DNA from: Treponema_C sp050320395
GTDB taxonomy: Bacteria; Spirochaetota; Spirochaetia; Treponematales; Treponemataceae
NCBI RefSeq assembly: GCF_050320395.1
Contig: NZ_CP144459.1
Span: 930,001-994,000, forward strand
Length of the DNA: 64,000 nucleotides
Direction: 5' to 3'
Shown piece after piece: positions 17,364-27,192 of the stretch. How positions within the stretch are numbered: position 1 is the stretch's first letter; the number at the start of each line of letters is the position of its first letter. The notes below the pieces were generated by a model. That model worked only from the letters and a program-made list of their open reading frames with translations. It did not search any database and was not told the DNA's origin. The position numbers were made by a program, and so were the translations under genes.

Positions 17364-17428
17364 CCCTTTTAAGAGTCGTTTTATAGTATTTTTATACGAT
17401 TTTACACGATTTCTTAAAAGGGTTTTTT
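17364..17428 (+). terminator. terminator after dctM
   Basis: An 11-bp stem (17364-17374 with 17412-17422) with an AT-rich 37-base loop, followed by six T. It lies between convergent genes; A-rich sequence at the other side is weaker, so it mainly serves the plus strand. Confidence 0.8.
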
Positions 17429-17469
17429 ATTTTTAGGACAATTTGTACAGTGCATATTGATTAAGCCGC

Positions 17470-19410
17470 TTACGCTTCTTTAACCGATACATAGGTTTCC
17501 GTCAATTCGGGAATGTTGATATGTGCGGCCTTTACCGTCAGGGTATCGTTTAAGCCTTTACCGGCCGGCAGGGGGATAAGGGCTTCGCGTGCCAAAGAGG
17601 GAATGAGGATAACCGCCTGATTGCCCTTTATTTCGGCGATGACGGCTTCTCCCTGCCAATCGGGATTTTGCAAAAGGTATACCAGTGTCCAATGCAGATT
17701 GCTTTTACGCTCGGCTTTTACGGCGGCTCCCGCTGCGGCATCTCCTGCGCTTATGCGTTCGAGCATGGTATCCTTATCCAAAAGGGGGCGGCCGTCCAAA
17801 AAAGCGTGCAGCTGCTGATGGGCGATAAGGTCGCTGTAACGGCGAAGGGGGCTTGTAACCTGACTGTACATACCGAGTCCCAAACCGGCATGCGGTGCCG
17901 GGCTTATGCTTACCGATCGGCTTTTCATACAGCGGCGCAGACGGTATTGGCCTGCAAGCCCTTCGGGGATATCGCGCGGAATTTCGGGCTTGTCCTGACA
18001 GACGTAGGGAAAAGGAATGCGGTTTTTAAAAGCAAAGCGGGCGGCAGCTTCTCCCGCCAAAAGCATAAACTCGCGTACAAGGGAAGCCGATTCACAGTGT
18101 ACGGCCGCTTTTATTTCCACGCGGGGAGCTTTAGGAGTTTCCGCCGGGGAGTTTTCGGAAACTGCGCTATCCGGTTCGGTATTGAGCGAAATATGGACTT
18201 CGGGTAAATCGATAAAAACCGCCCCGGCTTGTTTTCTCCGTTCGATGTTTTTTTGTGCGATTGCAAAAAGCGGCGCCAATTCGGGAGATGATTTTTGTGC
18301 GTCGGCCGCTTCGTAGGTAAGCCGCTCGACTTTAACCCGTGTTTTTAAAACATCGGCTTGTTCAACCGCGCCGGTATCGTTAAGTTTTATGCGGAACGAA
18401 AGGGCGCGCGAAAAGGAAGCCGAATCTTTTTCTTCTGCTAAACCGAGGGCATAGTCGGCTAAAGATTCTTCCGCAAGCATGCGGGAAGCCCCTTCCGGTG
18501 TATAAAGGGTGGCCCCCCGGTTTCGAGCGGCGCGGTCTATAGGCGAATCGCTCATAACGGCTGCGGCCGGGTCGGCAATATGCACCCATACATAGGTACC
18601 GTCAAAGGCGATTGCGTCGTCGGGGTCGCAGCTCCAGCTGTTATCTATAGCGTAAGCCTTATGGTCGACGTTTATGCGGCCCGTTTCATCTTCGGGAAAG
18701 GGCGGCAGGCGTTCATGCGCCGACTGCATGGAAAGACCGCGCCTCGAGGGGTGGGGGTTGCGGTATATTGTCCAAAGGCCGCAGTCCAAAAGCAGTTTAT
18801 GGGCCTTTTCTTCGCTTACCGAAAAGCCCGCCTCCTGCATAACCTTTGATTTGTCCGTTTTTCCGAGGGCGAGCGCTTCAACTTCGCCCATAAAAACGCC
18901 GTCTTGGGGCAAAAGAAGTTTTTTGCGGCGCAGCCGTTCTATAAATGCCGCGCGTTCTTCTTTTTCGCGCTGTTTTTCGGATTGTTTTTCAATTTCCCGT
19001 TGCGCTTCTTCGGCACTGCGCAGGGCAAAGCGCGGCTGTTCGGGCTCTTGAAGGGGAAGGGTACAAAACTTGGGATGTTTTGTGAGAACTTCATATATTA
19101 AAAAGGCTTGTTGCGCCGAAAAATCACCGAGCGCCAACTCCGCAAGGGCTGAAAGCGTATAAGAGAGTTCGCCTTCATCCTGTAACAATTCCCATACTTC
19201 ATCGAATTTCACATTCAATTCGGTGTTTTCGCCCGTATCTGTGCTTTGGAGTTCATTCAGGGAAGAAATCGGTCCCTTATGGAGAAAGCATATGTCTTTT
19301 TCGCGCACTTTTTGAGTGCCGCCGGAATACGTAATCGTATATTTTTCGCCGCACTCTTTGATAAGGGCCGCTTGATTTTTATATAAAACGAGGGTTCCGT
19401 TTGTAAACAT
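17470..19410 (-). CDS. RNase II/R-family exoribonuclease (RNB domain)
   Basis: 646 residues. The central RNB catalytic domain begins near residue 245 with YAIDNSWSCDPDDAIAF, which supplies the four metal-binding aspartates, followed by VWVHIADPAAAV and the ASRMLAEESLADYALGL and SPLRRYSDLIAHQQL motifs. The N-terminus (about 1-240) has charged, helical sequence rather than an obvious cold-shock pair. The C-terminus is a small beta domain. It degrades RNA 3' to 5' in the cytoplasm. The domain order is closer to RNase II-like short forms than to long RNase R. Confidence 0.88.
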   Translation of the reverse strand: MFTNGTLVLYKNQAALIKECGEKYTITYSGGTQKVREKDICFLHKGPISSLNELQSTDTGENTELNVKFDEVWELLQDEGELSYTLSALAELALGDFSAQQAFLIYEVLTKHPKFCTLPLQEPEQPRFALRSAEEAQREIEKQSEKQREKEERAAFIERLRRKKLLLPQDGVFMGEVEALALGKTDKSKVMQEAGFSVSEEKAHKLLLDCGLWTIYRNPHPSRRGLSMQSAHERLPPFPEDETGRINVDHKAYAIDNSWSCDPDDAIAFDGTYVWVHIADPAAAVMSDSPIDRAARNRGATLYTPEGASRMLAEESLADYALGLAEEKDSASFSRALSFRIKLNDTGAVEQADVLKTRVKVERLTYEAADAQKSSPELAPLFAIAQKNIERRKQAGAVFIDLPEVHISLNTEPDSAVSENSPAETPKAPRVEIKAAVHCESASLVREFMLLAGEAAARFAFKNRIPFPYVCQDKPEIPRDIPEGLAGQYRLRRCMKSRSVSISPAPHAGLGLGMYSQVTSPLRRYSDLIAHQQLHAFLDGRPLLDKDTMLERISAGDAAAGAAVKAERKSNLHWTLVYLLQNPDWQGEAVIAEIKGNQAVILIPSLAREALIPLPAGKGLNDTLTVKAAHINIPELTETYVSVKEA

Positions 19411-19521
19411 AGGCCGATTTTAATTCATATTCCGTATAAGCACAAGCCGTTCTTTATAAAAAAAACGGCACTTTTTTTCATAAATCCGTCTCTTATGTCT
19501 TTTTTTTCTGCAAATCTATGA

Positions 19522-19527
19522 TATAAT
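19522..19527 (+). promoter_or_regulatory. candidate -10 box before the cyclic-di-GMP gene
   Basis: A perfect TATAAT lies in the 214-base gap upstream of the GGDEF-EAL gene, about 98 bases before its start. No convincing -35 box is seen at the right distance. Confidence 0.4.
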
Positions 19528-19624
19528 CACGTTTTCCGGGGCGGATGAAATTTTTCAGCTTCAGACACGGGTTTTTATTCGGTTATCGTCATTATGGGAG
19601 TAAGACTGTTGTCAAGGAGAGAAT

Positions 19625-22600
19625 GTGGAACTTAATGATATTTTTTCTCTGACTTTTTATTTTGCCTTTACGATTTATATAGTCATAGGCTTGTATGCTT
19701 CTTTTTTACCCCTTAAATACCCCCTGAAATTTCTCTTTGTCATGCTGTGTGTTGTGTTGGCCTTGTGGAGCTTTGCCCTTGCAATAATGAATTCGAATGC
19801 GTCTCCGAGGGAAGCCTTTGTATGGCGGCGTTCTTCGATTGTTTGTTTTGCTTTCGCCTATCCCCTTTTTTTATATTATATTCTTACGATATCCGGTTAT
19901 GCTAACCTGTTAAAAAAGCGTATTCTTTTTGCGGTATTTACTCCCGCCGTCATTCTTTCCCTTATTTTCGCGCTTTTTACTCCGACCGCATCGATTATAT
20001 TTTCGGTAATTCGTACCCGATACGGCTGTGTTGCCGTTACCGACGGATTTCATTTTCAACTGATTTTAAATTTGTATTATATCGGGTATCTTTCGTTTAT
20101 TTTGTTTTTTTCTTTTAGGATTTATTTAAAAGCTGTAAGCTCGCAAAACAAGATAAAAAGCCGATTTTTATTTATATCCTTTATCATTGTACTGATAATC
20201 AACCTGACCAACGATATTGTGCTTTATTTTACCTGTGATATAAATATCAATTCCATAAGCGTCTTTTCTCTGTTGCTGCCCGTAATTCTGCTCCTATACA
20301 TTTCATTTAAATATTATGTTACCGGAATTGATCCTTATACGGGTGTAGAAAATAAAATATATTCGGGAAAATACTTTCCGCGCAAACAGATTTTCAGAAC
20401 CATTGCCTATTTATATATTCAGCTGGGATTGTTAAATATAGGAATGGCCTATATTTTGGTGCAAATAGATGTAAAAGAAGGAGTTTTTGTAGGTATCTAT
20501 GCGGTTATAACGGGTATAGTCAGTTTGTTGGTTCAAAAAAGCAAATTGAGTAAAAAAAAGGCCGATTTCTTTTGTATTATACTCGTTGTTTTATCCATTC
20601 CCGTTATTTTATTTACCTATTACTCGTCGGCGGCTTTGACGGTTTGGGCCTTTCCCCTCGGCTTGCTCCTTGTAAGTATTTTATTTTCAAGTTTGCTTTT
20701 TTTGCGTTTGGTGTCCATCGTAACTCTCATTTGCTATGTGCTTATGCTCGCCTTTACATCAAACGTTACGGTTGTACTGGGCAGTGAAGAACACGTTTTT
20801 CGTATTATTTTGTTTATTGCGGGCACCTATGTTGCGGCATATATTCAAAAAATGTATAAGATGCGTTTTTCGGAAATACAAAGGCGAACCCAAATTCAGC
20901 GCATTATTTTTGAAATATCTCATATATTGCTGAGAAGCAGCTTGTCCAATATTGAAGAATATATAGGTTTTGCGCTGAGAATCATAGGAACCTTTTTTGA
21001 TGTGGATAAGGTGTTTTTATACCGTTTTGTGTCCGGAGAACGACAGCCTGTCCGGCTCGGTTTTTGGATGAATCAGGAGCTTTTATCCGAAGCGGTATAC
21101 AATGAAAAGCATACTGCCGATTATCCCGCTTTTTGTTTATCTCAGCTGCGGGCTAAAAAGAAGATAATTTTTTCGGATGTATCTTCTCAGGTTTTTTTAA
21201 GCAAAAAGGAAAAGGATTTTTTTACCCGCCGCAATATACAGTCTTCGTTTGCCGTTCCCCTGCTTGATAATGAAAATGCAGTCGGCTTTTTGGGTGTGCA
21301 TATGATTAAGCGGCACAGAATCTGGAAAGAAGACGATAACCAAATATTCAGAATCTTTGCAAACCTGTTTGCAACGGCGGTTTTGAAAGTCGAAAATGAA
21401 AAGCACATAGAATACATGGCATATCACGATGCGTTGACGGGGCTTCCGAACCGTATATACTTTAATCATCTGGTAAGCTCGGAAATCAAAAACCGCAAAG
21501 AGTATCCCTTTACTATTTTATTCATAGATTTGGACTCCTTTAAAAATATCAACGACTCAAAGGGACATGAGTACGGAGATAAGGTACTTTTACAAACCAG
21601 TCAGCGTCTAAAAAAAGATTTACCCATTGCTTCCATTGTTTCGCGTTTCGGAGGCGATGAGTTTTTAATCTTTTTACCGGGTATCAGTTCGGCCGAAAAG
21701 ATTGAAGCAATAGTAACGAAGATGATGAAAACCTTAACCGCTCCGATGAAGATAAGGGAAGAGCCTCTTTTTGTAACGTTCAGCTGCGGAATTGCGATTT
21801 TCCCGAAAGACGGAAAAACGGTAAATACCCTCATAAAACACGCCGACAGCGCCATGTATGCTTCAAAGATGCGGGGAAAAAACTGTTACACATTCTGTTC
21901 ATCGGATCTGAAAAAGAAAATCGCTACAAAGAGTTCTTTGCACCAGCAATTATTTACGGCCGTCGAAAAAGACGAATTGGTTTTATATTACCAGCCTCAA
22001 GTTGATGTTGTCAGCGGAAAAATATTCGGCGTTGAAGCTTTACTGCATTGGGCGAATGAGAATTTCGGTATTGTGTCTCCCAGTGTGTTTATTCCGCTCA
22101 GCGAGCAAAACGGTATTATCATATCCATCGGCAACTGGGTGCTGCGTAAAGCTTGCGAGCAATTGCATAAGTGGAATCAAATGGGAATTAAGGATTTATC
22201 GATGGCTATCAATGTATCGGGCCGTCAATTTATTGCAGACGGGTTGGTTCCGTATATAGAATCCTTAATTCATGAGTTTGATTTGGATCCCGGTTGTATC
22301 GATTTGGAAATTACCGAGAACGTATATATTTCACATGACAGCACTACCGGTAAAATTATGTCCGATTTGAAAAAATTGGGCGTAAAGATTTCCATTGACG
22401 ATTTTGCCACCGAATATTCATCGGTAAAGCGTTTAAAACTTGCTCCGATAGATAAAATTAAAATAAGCGACGAATTTATAAGCGGTATCGGAGAGGATGA
22501 AAAAGATGAGGCTATTGTTAAAAGTATTATTTCCCTTGCAAAAAATTTAAAAGTCAAGGTTGTTGCCGAAGGTGTTGAAAAAGAAAGTCAGCTTGATTTT

Positions 22601-22735
22601 TTAACGGAAAATCATTGTACTCTTATTCAAGGTTTTTATTTCAGCAAACCCCTTCCTCCCGAGAGCCTTGACGATATGTTAAAATCGGCGTTACCCCCCC
22701 CCCCCCCCCCCCCCCCCCCGACACCGCACAGATAG
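19625..22735 (+). CDS. membrane GAF-GGDEF-EAL cyclic-di-GMP protein ending in a poly-C-encoded proline run
   Basis: 1036 residues, GTG start after AAGGAGAG. Residues about 1-230 form a seven-segment membrane sensor like those of 7TM histidine kinases, followed by a second membrane cluster (about 255-415). A GAF-like domain covers about 435-590. The GGDEF domain (about 600-765) keeps RFGGDEF but has no RxxD product-inhibition site at the usual place. The EAL domain (about 785-1025) keeps EALLHW, the INVSGRQF Asn, ITENV and the AEGVE Glu, but its loop-6 motif is altered (DDFATEYSS instead of DFGxGxSS). It may make, degrade or sense cyclic-di-GMP. The last residues are nine prolines and TPHR, encoded by a C26 tract. 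Confidence 0.9.
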   Translation: MELNDIFSLTFYFAFTIYIVIGLYASFLPLKYPLKFLFVMLCVVLALWSFALAIMNSNASPREAFVWRRSSIVCFAFAYPLFLYYILTISGYANLLKKRILFAVFTPAVILSLIFALFTPTASIIFSVIRTRYGCVAVTDGFHFQLILNLYYIGYLSFILFFSFRIYLKAVSSQNKIKSRFLFISFIIVLIINLTNDIVLYFTCDININSISVFSLLLPVILLLYISFKYYVTGIDPYTGVENKIYSGKYFPRKQIFRTIAYLYIQLGLLNIGMAYILVQIDVKEGVFVGIYAVITGIVSLLVQKSKLSKKKADFFCIILVVLSIPVILFTYYSSAALTVWAFPLGLLLVSILFSSLLFLRLVSIVTLICYVLMLAFTSNVTVVLGSEEHVFRIILFIAGTYVAAYIQKMYKMRFSEIQRRTQIQRIIFEISHILLRSSLSNIEEYIGFALRIIGTFFDVDKVFLYRFVSGERQPVRLGFWMNQELLSEAVYNEKHTADYPAFCLSQLRAKKKIIFSDVSSQVFLSKKEKDFFTRRNIQSSFAVPLLDNENAVGFLGVHMIKRHRIWKEDDNQIFRIFANLFATAVLKVENEKHIEYMAYHDALTGLPNRIYFNHLVSSEIKNRKEYPFTILFIDLDSFKNINDSKGHEYGDKVLLQTSQRLKKDLPIASIVSRFGGDEFLIFLPGISSAEKIEAIVTKMMKTLTAPMKIREEPLFVTFSCGIAIFPKDGKTVNTLIKHADSAMYASKMRGKNCYTFCSSDLKKKIATKSSLHQQLFTAVEKDELVLYYQPQVDVVSGKIFGVEALLHWANENFGIVSPSVFIPLSEQNGIIISIGNWVLRKACEQLHKWNQMGIKDLSMAINVSGRQFIADGLVPYIESLIHEFDLDPGCIDLEITENVYISHDSTTGKIMSDLKKLGVKISIDDFATEYSSVKRLKLAPIDKIKISDEFISGIGEDEKDEAIVKSIISLAKNLKVKVVAEGVEKESQLDFLTENHCTLIQGFYFSKPLPPESLDDMLKSALPPPPPPPPPTPHR
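22694..22719 (+). repeat. poly-C tract of 26 bases inside the 3' end of the GGDEF-EAL gene
   Basis: 26 consecutive C bases (poly-G on the other strand). As given, the frame stops at TAG 13 bases downstream of the run. One base fewer gives a different seven-residue tail (RHRTDR after the prolines) and a TGA; one base more leads into a basic tail of about 28 residues. The enzyme domains themselves are not disrupted in any frame. Confidence 0.9.
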
Positions 22736-22828
22736 GTGACAAGCGAAAAAATAAAAAAACAAAGGGCAGGGGACCGGTGAGGGGTAAAAAAATTCGATTG
22801 ATTTGAACCGCGTTCAACAGAGCTTCCC

Positions 22829-22857
22829 TTGATTAAGACTTCCGCTTTTGTTAAAAT
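22829..22857 (+). promoter_or_regulatory. promoter of lysC, predicting a near-leaderless mRNA
   Basis: TTGATT (22829-22834), 17-base spacer, TAAAAT (22852-22857). The ATG at 22865 is 7 bases further on, where transcription should begin. No ribosome site is present. Confidence 0.6.
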
Positions 22858-22864
22858 CGTGTTT

Positions 22865-24199
22865 ATGATTGTAATGAAATTCGGCGGTTCGTCCGTGGCA
22901 AATGCGGAGCGCATTCGTCATGTCGCTTCGATTATAGGTGCTTATCAGGATAAGCGGCCCGTTGTCGTTTTGTCCGCTATGGGGGACACAACCGACCATC
23001 TATTGGAAGCGGCGGATGAGGCCGTAGCCGGCAATGCCGATATAAGCCGTATAGAAAAGCTGCACAGGGATACGGCAGACAGCCTCGGTTTAAGCGGAAC
23101 CGATTTGCAGGCCGTCGATGCTCTTTTAAGCGAGCTTTATGCCCTTTTAACCGGTATTTCGATGATACGCGAGTTAACCAAAAGAACGCGCGATTATTTG
23201 GTATCTTTCGGGGAGCGTTTAAGCGTTCGTATAGTCGCGGCTTTTTTGCAAAGTCAAGGTATTCCCGCGCGTTTTTATGATGCCTGGGACGCAGGCTTGA
23301 TTTCCGATTCCGTTTTTATGAATGCGGAACTTTCCGATGATGTATGGGAAACGATACCCGAAGCGCTGGGCTCTTATCGGGACGGCATACAAAAAGAGAT
23401 TCCCGTGGTGACCGGCTTTATTGCCAAAGACATGAACGGAAATATTACAACCCTCGGCCGCGGCGGAAGCGATTTAACCGCTACAATGATAGGCGCCGCA
23501 TTGCAAGCCGAAGAGATTCAAACATGGAAGGATGTGGACGGTATATTAAGCGCGGATCCCCGTATCGTTGCACGGGCAAAAACCGTTCCTCTTGTTACCT
23601 ATGAAGAAGCGGCGGAACTTGCATATTTCGGTGCTCAGATTTTACATCCCCGTTCAATGGTTCCCTGCCGTAAAGCGGGGATACCCGTCCGCGTAAAAAA
23701 TTCATATAATCCCGCATTCGAGGGTTCTCTTATCATTGAAAAGCATACTGCCGAACCTTCACCCGTGCGGGCAATAACCGCGGTAAAAAACAGTACCCTC
23801 ATCGATATTGTTTCAACCCGTATGCTCGGCGCTTCAGGCTTTTTAGCCCGTATTTTTGACTTATTTCTTAAACACGATATCAGTATAGATGTGATAGCAA
23901 CCAGTGAAGTATCGGTATCTCTTACGGTACATACGAATGCCGATTTATCCGGTTTGGTTGAAGATTTGAAAGATATTGCCGATATCCGGGTTAAAACCGG
24001 CCGCTCCATTATAACGTTGATTTGTGATGCCGCCCATTCAAGTTCAATCCTTGCGTCGGCTTTTTCCGCCTTGGCCGAAAACGGTATAAATCCTGAAATG
24101 ATAAGTCAGGGCGCTTCAAAGGTAAACGTCGGTTTAGTGTGTGAAAATACGCTTGCCGACAAAACGGTGCGTACGCTTCATGCGGCTTTTTTTGAATAG
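22865..24199 (+). CDS. lysC: aspartate kinase
   Basis: 444 residues from the ATG at 22865 (MIVMKFGGSSVAN); a TTG 36 bases upstream also opens the frame but falls in the -35 box. First step from aspartate to lysine/diaminopimelate, threonine and methionine. KFGGSSVAN at the start, SFGERLS, VVTGFIAKDMNGNITTLGRGGSDLTA and the ILHPRSM segment define the kinase; two ACT domains (about 300-444, e.g. MLGASGFLARIFDLFLKHDISID) should give feedback control. The next gene is dapB, so the pair serves peptidoglycan precursor or lysine synthesis. Confidence 0.95.
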   Translation: MIVMKFGGSSVANAERIRHVASIIGAYQDKRPVVVLSAMGDTTDHLLEAADEAVAGNADISRIEKLHRDTADSLGLSGTDLQAVDALLSELYALLTGISMIRELTKRTRDYLVSFGERLSVRIVAAFLQSQGIPARFYDAWDAGLISDSVFMNAELSDDVWETIPEALGSYRDGIQKEIPVVTGFIAKDMNGNITTLGRGGSDLTATMIGAALQAEEIQTWKDVDGILSADPRIVARAKTVPLVTYEEAAELAYFGAQILHPRSMVPCRKAGIPVRVKNSYNPAFEGSLIIEKHTAEPSPVRAITAVKNSTLIDIVSTRMLGASGFLARIFDLFLKHDISIDVIATSEVSVSLTVHTNADLSGLVEDLKDIADIRVKTGRSIITLICDAAHSSSILASAFSALAENGINPEMISQGASKVNVGLVCENTLADKTVRTLHAAFFE

Positions 24200-24209
24200 G
24201 GGAGAAAAT

Positions 24210-24989
24210 ATGAAAATAGCTTTATCCGGTTACGGAAAAATGGGTCGCATGGTTGAACATGCGGCACAGGATGCAGGCCATCAAATCGTTCTTAAAGCGG
24301 ATCCTGCTGCGCCGGGAGCCGTTACAATCGGTTCTGCAGCAGCCTTGGCCGAAGCGGTAAAAAAAAGCGGGGCCGACGGCGTAATCGATTTTACCCATCC
24401 GGATGCCGTTTTAAATAATATATACGCTTTAGCTCCGTTGGGGTTGCCGCTTGTTGTCGGTACGACAGGCTGGTACGACGGAATTCCCGATGTACAAAAG
24501 GCGGTACGGGAAGGCCGTTCGTCCCTTTTTTATTCGCCGAATTATTCTATCGGGGTAAATCTTTTTTACCGCATAGCCGAATACGCTTCCCGTTTGGTTT
24601 GCGCATACGATGAATACGATACGGCGCTTGCGGAAACCCATCACCGCCGTAAGGCGGACAGCCCTTCGGGAACCGCCTTGGAATTGGCAAAGGCTGTGAT
24701 GAGGGGAAATCCGCATAAAAAAGAAGTTATTTTTGAAACTCGAGGCATCCCCGTAAAAGACGAGCAACTGTTCGTTTCCTCCCTGCGCCTCGGTTCGGTT
24801 CCCGGCATACACAGTCTCTTTTTCGACTCTCCTGCCGACACGATTGAATTAACTCATACGGCACGAAGCCGCGAAGGTTTTGCGCGGGGAGCCGTACGCG
24901 CCTTTGAATGGCTGGTTTCCGGTCTTGCAGGCGGAAGCTTGAAAAGGGGTGAGCTTTATACGATGGATGATCTGCTTGGTCTGTCTTAA
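24210..24989 (+). CDS. dapB: 4-hydroxy-tetrahydrodipicolinate reductase
   Basis: 259 residues. The ATG at 24210 is set by AGGGGAG; the frame is open upstream inside lysC. NAD(P)-binding start MKIALSGYGKMGRMV, DFTHPDAV, GTTGWYD, and the catalytic/substrate motif ETHHRRKADSPSGTA. Reduces the dipicolinate precursor in lysine/DAP synthesis. Ten bases after lysC, so co-transcribed. Confidence 0.95.
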   Translation: MKIALSGYGKMGRMVEHAAQDAGHQIVLKADPAAPGAVTIGSAAALAEAVKKSGADGVIDFTHPDAVLNNIYALAPLGLPLVVGTTGWYDGIPDVQKAVREGRSSLFYSPNYSIGVNLFYRIAEYASRLVCAYDEYDTALAETHHRRKADSPSGTALELAKAVMRGNPHKKEVIFETRGIPVKDEQLFVSSLRLGSVPGIHSLFFDSPADTIELTHTARSREGFARGAVRAFEWLVSGLAGGSLKRGELYTMDDLLGLS

Positions 24990-25006
24990 ACGCGGATTGC
25001 GCCGCT

Positions 25007-26008
25007 ATGAATAAATCGATATTGAGCGATTCCGATATAAACTGTCTTGTAATTTTGGGACCGACCGCTGTCGGTAAAACGGGCCTTGCGGTACGCTTGG
25101 CCGAGCATTTTACAGGCGAGATTTTATCGGCGGATTCGCGCCAAGTATACCGCGGCTTGGATATAGGTTCCGGTAAAGATTTGAATGAATACACCGTTCC
25201 CTATCATCTCATAGATATAACGGATTTGTCGGTTGAATATTCGGTTTTCGAGTATCAGCGGGATTTTTATAATGCCTTTAGAGAAGTTCTGCAAAAAGGA
25301 ACCTTGCCTGTTATTGCAGGCGGTACGGGATTGTATTTGGATGCGGTGATAAGAAGCTACGACATGAAGCGTGTGCCCGAAAATACGGCTTTACGCGAAA
25401 AGCTTTCGGCCTTGACTATGGAGGAGCTTATTTTAATCCTCTCCGATTTAAAAAAACAGGCCGGCGTTCAAGTACATAATACAACCGATACTGAAAGCCG
25501 TACACGCTTGATTCGCGCGATAGAAATCGAAACTTATAATGCCGCCGCCCCCTTGGAGAAAAGCGAAAAAAAAGCCGGGCCTTTGCGTCCCGAAATAAAA
25601 CCCTTTATTATCGGCACGACTTTTCCGCGCGATATGCTGCGGGATGCTATCCGCAAACGTTTAAAAATACGGCTTGACACCGGCATGATAGAAGAGGTTG
25701 AAAAACTGCATCGCTGTGCGCCGGGACTAAGCAAAGGCGCTTCATGGGAGCGTTTGGAACGCTTGGGCTTGGAATATCGCTTTATAGCCGAATATCTTCA
25801 GGGGCGTATAAAAGCACGCGAGGAATTGGAAACAAGGCTGGGTATCGCCATCGGACAGTTTGCAAAGCGGCAGGAAACATGGTTTCGCGGCATGCAAAAA
25901 AAAGGTGTCGATATTCATTGGCTTGATCACAACGGAAGCCGTGAGGACTGTTCAGTCGAACGCCGCTTTGAAAAAACGCTTGCCTTGCTGAATACTCTGC
26001 GCGCATGA
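25007..26008 (+). CDS. miaA: tRNA dimethylallyltransferase
   Basis: 333 residues. P-loop GPTAVGKT at 18-25, then ILSADSRQVYRGLDIGSGK and VIAGGTGLYLDAV, typical of MiaA, which adds an isopentenyl group to A37 of tRNAs reading UNN codons. It follows dapB by 17 bases and its stop overlaps the next start codon as ATGA. Confidence 0.94.
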   Translation: MNKSILSDSDINCLVILGPTAVGKTGLAVRLAEHFTGEILSADSRQVYRGLDIGSGKDLNEYTVPYHLIDITDLSVEYSVFEYQRDFYNAFREVLQKGTLPVIAGGTGLYLDAVIRSYDMKRVPENTALREKLSALTMEELILILSDLKKQAGVQVHNTTDTESRTRLIRAIEIETYNAAAPLEKSEKKAGPLRPEIKPFIIGTTFPRDMLRDAIRKRLKIRLDTGMIEEVEKLHRCAPGLSKGASWERLERLGLEYRFIAEYLQGRIKAREELETRLGIAIGQFAKRQETWFRGMQKKGVDIHWLDHNGSREDCSVERRFEKTLALLNTLRA

Positions 26009-27192
26009 AAGACGTTATCGCTCTTTATAATCAAAAGCGTTCGGTGTTTTCAAACCCGGAGCCTCCCTGCCGTATTTTAAAGGATTCCTCCTTTGTACAC
26101 AGACCCGTCTATGCGGTTATACCCGCGTGTGCCGAATATCCGGGCATTTTTTCAACTTTTGAATCCCTTAATGCGCTTGAAACACCTCCGTCCATTGTCT
26201 GTGTAGTGAACCACCGCTCGAATGCTCCCGATACAATGAAAGAAAATAACCGCACTCTGGTACGGGAAGCTTTAAAATACGGCGTGTGCGTTCTTGATTG
26301 TACCGAAGATAAAAACGAATTTGGAGAAGGCGAGGGTGTCGGAAAGGCGCGCCGCATCGGTATGGATTACGCCCTTTATTGCGGGGCAAAGGTGATTGCC
26401 TGTATGGATGCGGACACCCTTGTAAGTCCCTCATACGGAAAAGCCCTTTACGATTTTTTTTTACAAGGCGAAGAGCAACGCGGCAAAGGAAAAAATCCTC
26501 TTGCCGGAGCCCTAAGCGGCTTTACCCATCAAGCGGCGGAAAACCGTGAGATTCAGACCGCAATAGAAGCTTACGAGTTTTTTATAAAAGAACACAGCCG
26601 CCGGCTTTTTCAAACGGGAACGCCCTTTTATCCCTATGCATTGGGGCCTTCCATTGCAGCTTCCGCATGGGGTTATGCGGCCGCAGGAGGAATGAATAAA
26701 CGCATATCGGGCGAGGATTTTTATTTTTTGCAGTCACTCATAAAAATCCACATGCAAAGTACCGTTCTGCAAACGGAATCCGGGCAATCCGGACGGCCTT
26801 TTATATTTCCGGAACTTGATTGTACCGTCTTTCCGCAAGCCCGTCTTTCCGCGCGTACCCTGTTCGGAACGGGCCAAAAACTTACCGCCCTTACGCAGCA
26901 AGCCGAAAAGATTGAATGCGCTTCACTGCTGTATCCGGATGATGTATATACAAAGATAAAACAAACGATTGCCCTTTTTTATGAAACTCAAAAAGCACCG
27001 TCATGTTTTTTTGCCGAGATTCGAAAGCGTTTACCGGATGTCTGCGATTTTTTAACAGGTGAAGGTTTTCCGAAGGTATGGGAAAAAACGGCGGAACAAA
27101 ACCGCGGGAACCTGCAGCGGCTTGAAGCCGCCTTCCATACCTGGTTCGACGGCTTGAAAATCCTGCGGCTTATACATTATCTTATGCGCTGA
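26005..27192 (+). CDS. GT-A fold glycosyltransferase-like protein of unknown substrate
   Basis: 395 residues. A nucleotide-sugar-transferase-like core is suggested by YAVIPACAEYPGIFSTFESL, GEGVGKARRIGMDYAL and the metal-binding-type MDADTLVSPSYG near residue 135-145, then the GEDFYFLQSL acidic motif near residue 232. This is the layout of family 2-like transferases. No signal peptide or membrane segment is seen, so it probably acts in the cytoplasm. The start overlaps miaA by four bases. Acceptor and donor are unknown. Confidence 0.6.
   Translation: MKDVIALYNQKRSVFSNPEPPCRILKDSSFVHRPVYAVIPACAEYPGIFSTFESLNALETPPSIVCVVNHRSNAPDTMKENNRTLVREALKYGVCVLDCTEDKNEFGEGEGVGKARRIGMDYALYCGAKVIACMDADTLVSPSYGKALYDFFLQGEEQRGKGKNPLAGALSGFTHQAAENREIQTAIEAYEFFIKEHSRRLFQTGTPFYPYALGPSIAASAWGYAAAGGMNKRISGEDFYFLQSLIKIHMQSTVLQTESGQSGRPFIFPELDCTVFPQARLSARTLFGTGQKLTALTQQAEKIECASLLYPDDVYTKIKQTIALFYETQKAPSCFFAEIRKRLPDVCDFLTGEGFPKVWEKTAEQNRGNLQRLEAAFHTWFDGLKILRLIHYLMR

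Noticed and set aside
22636..22914. Open frame on the minus strand through the poly-G tract (glycine run)
   Set aside because: It only exists because of the homopolymer and overlaps two real genes on the other strand.
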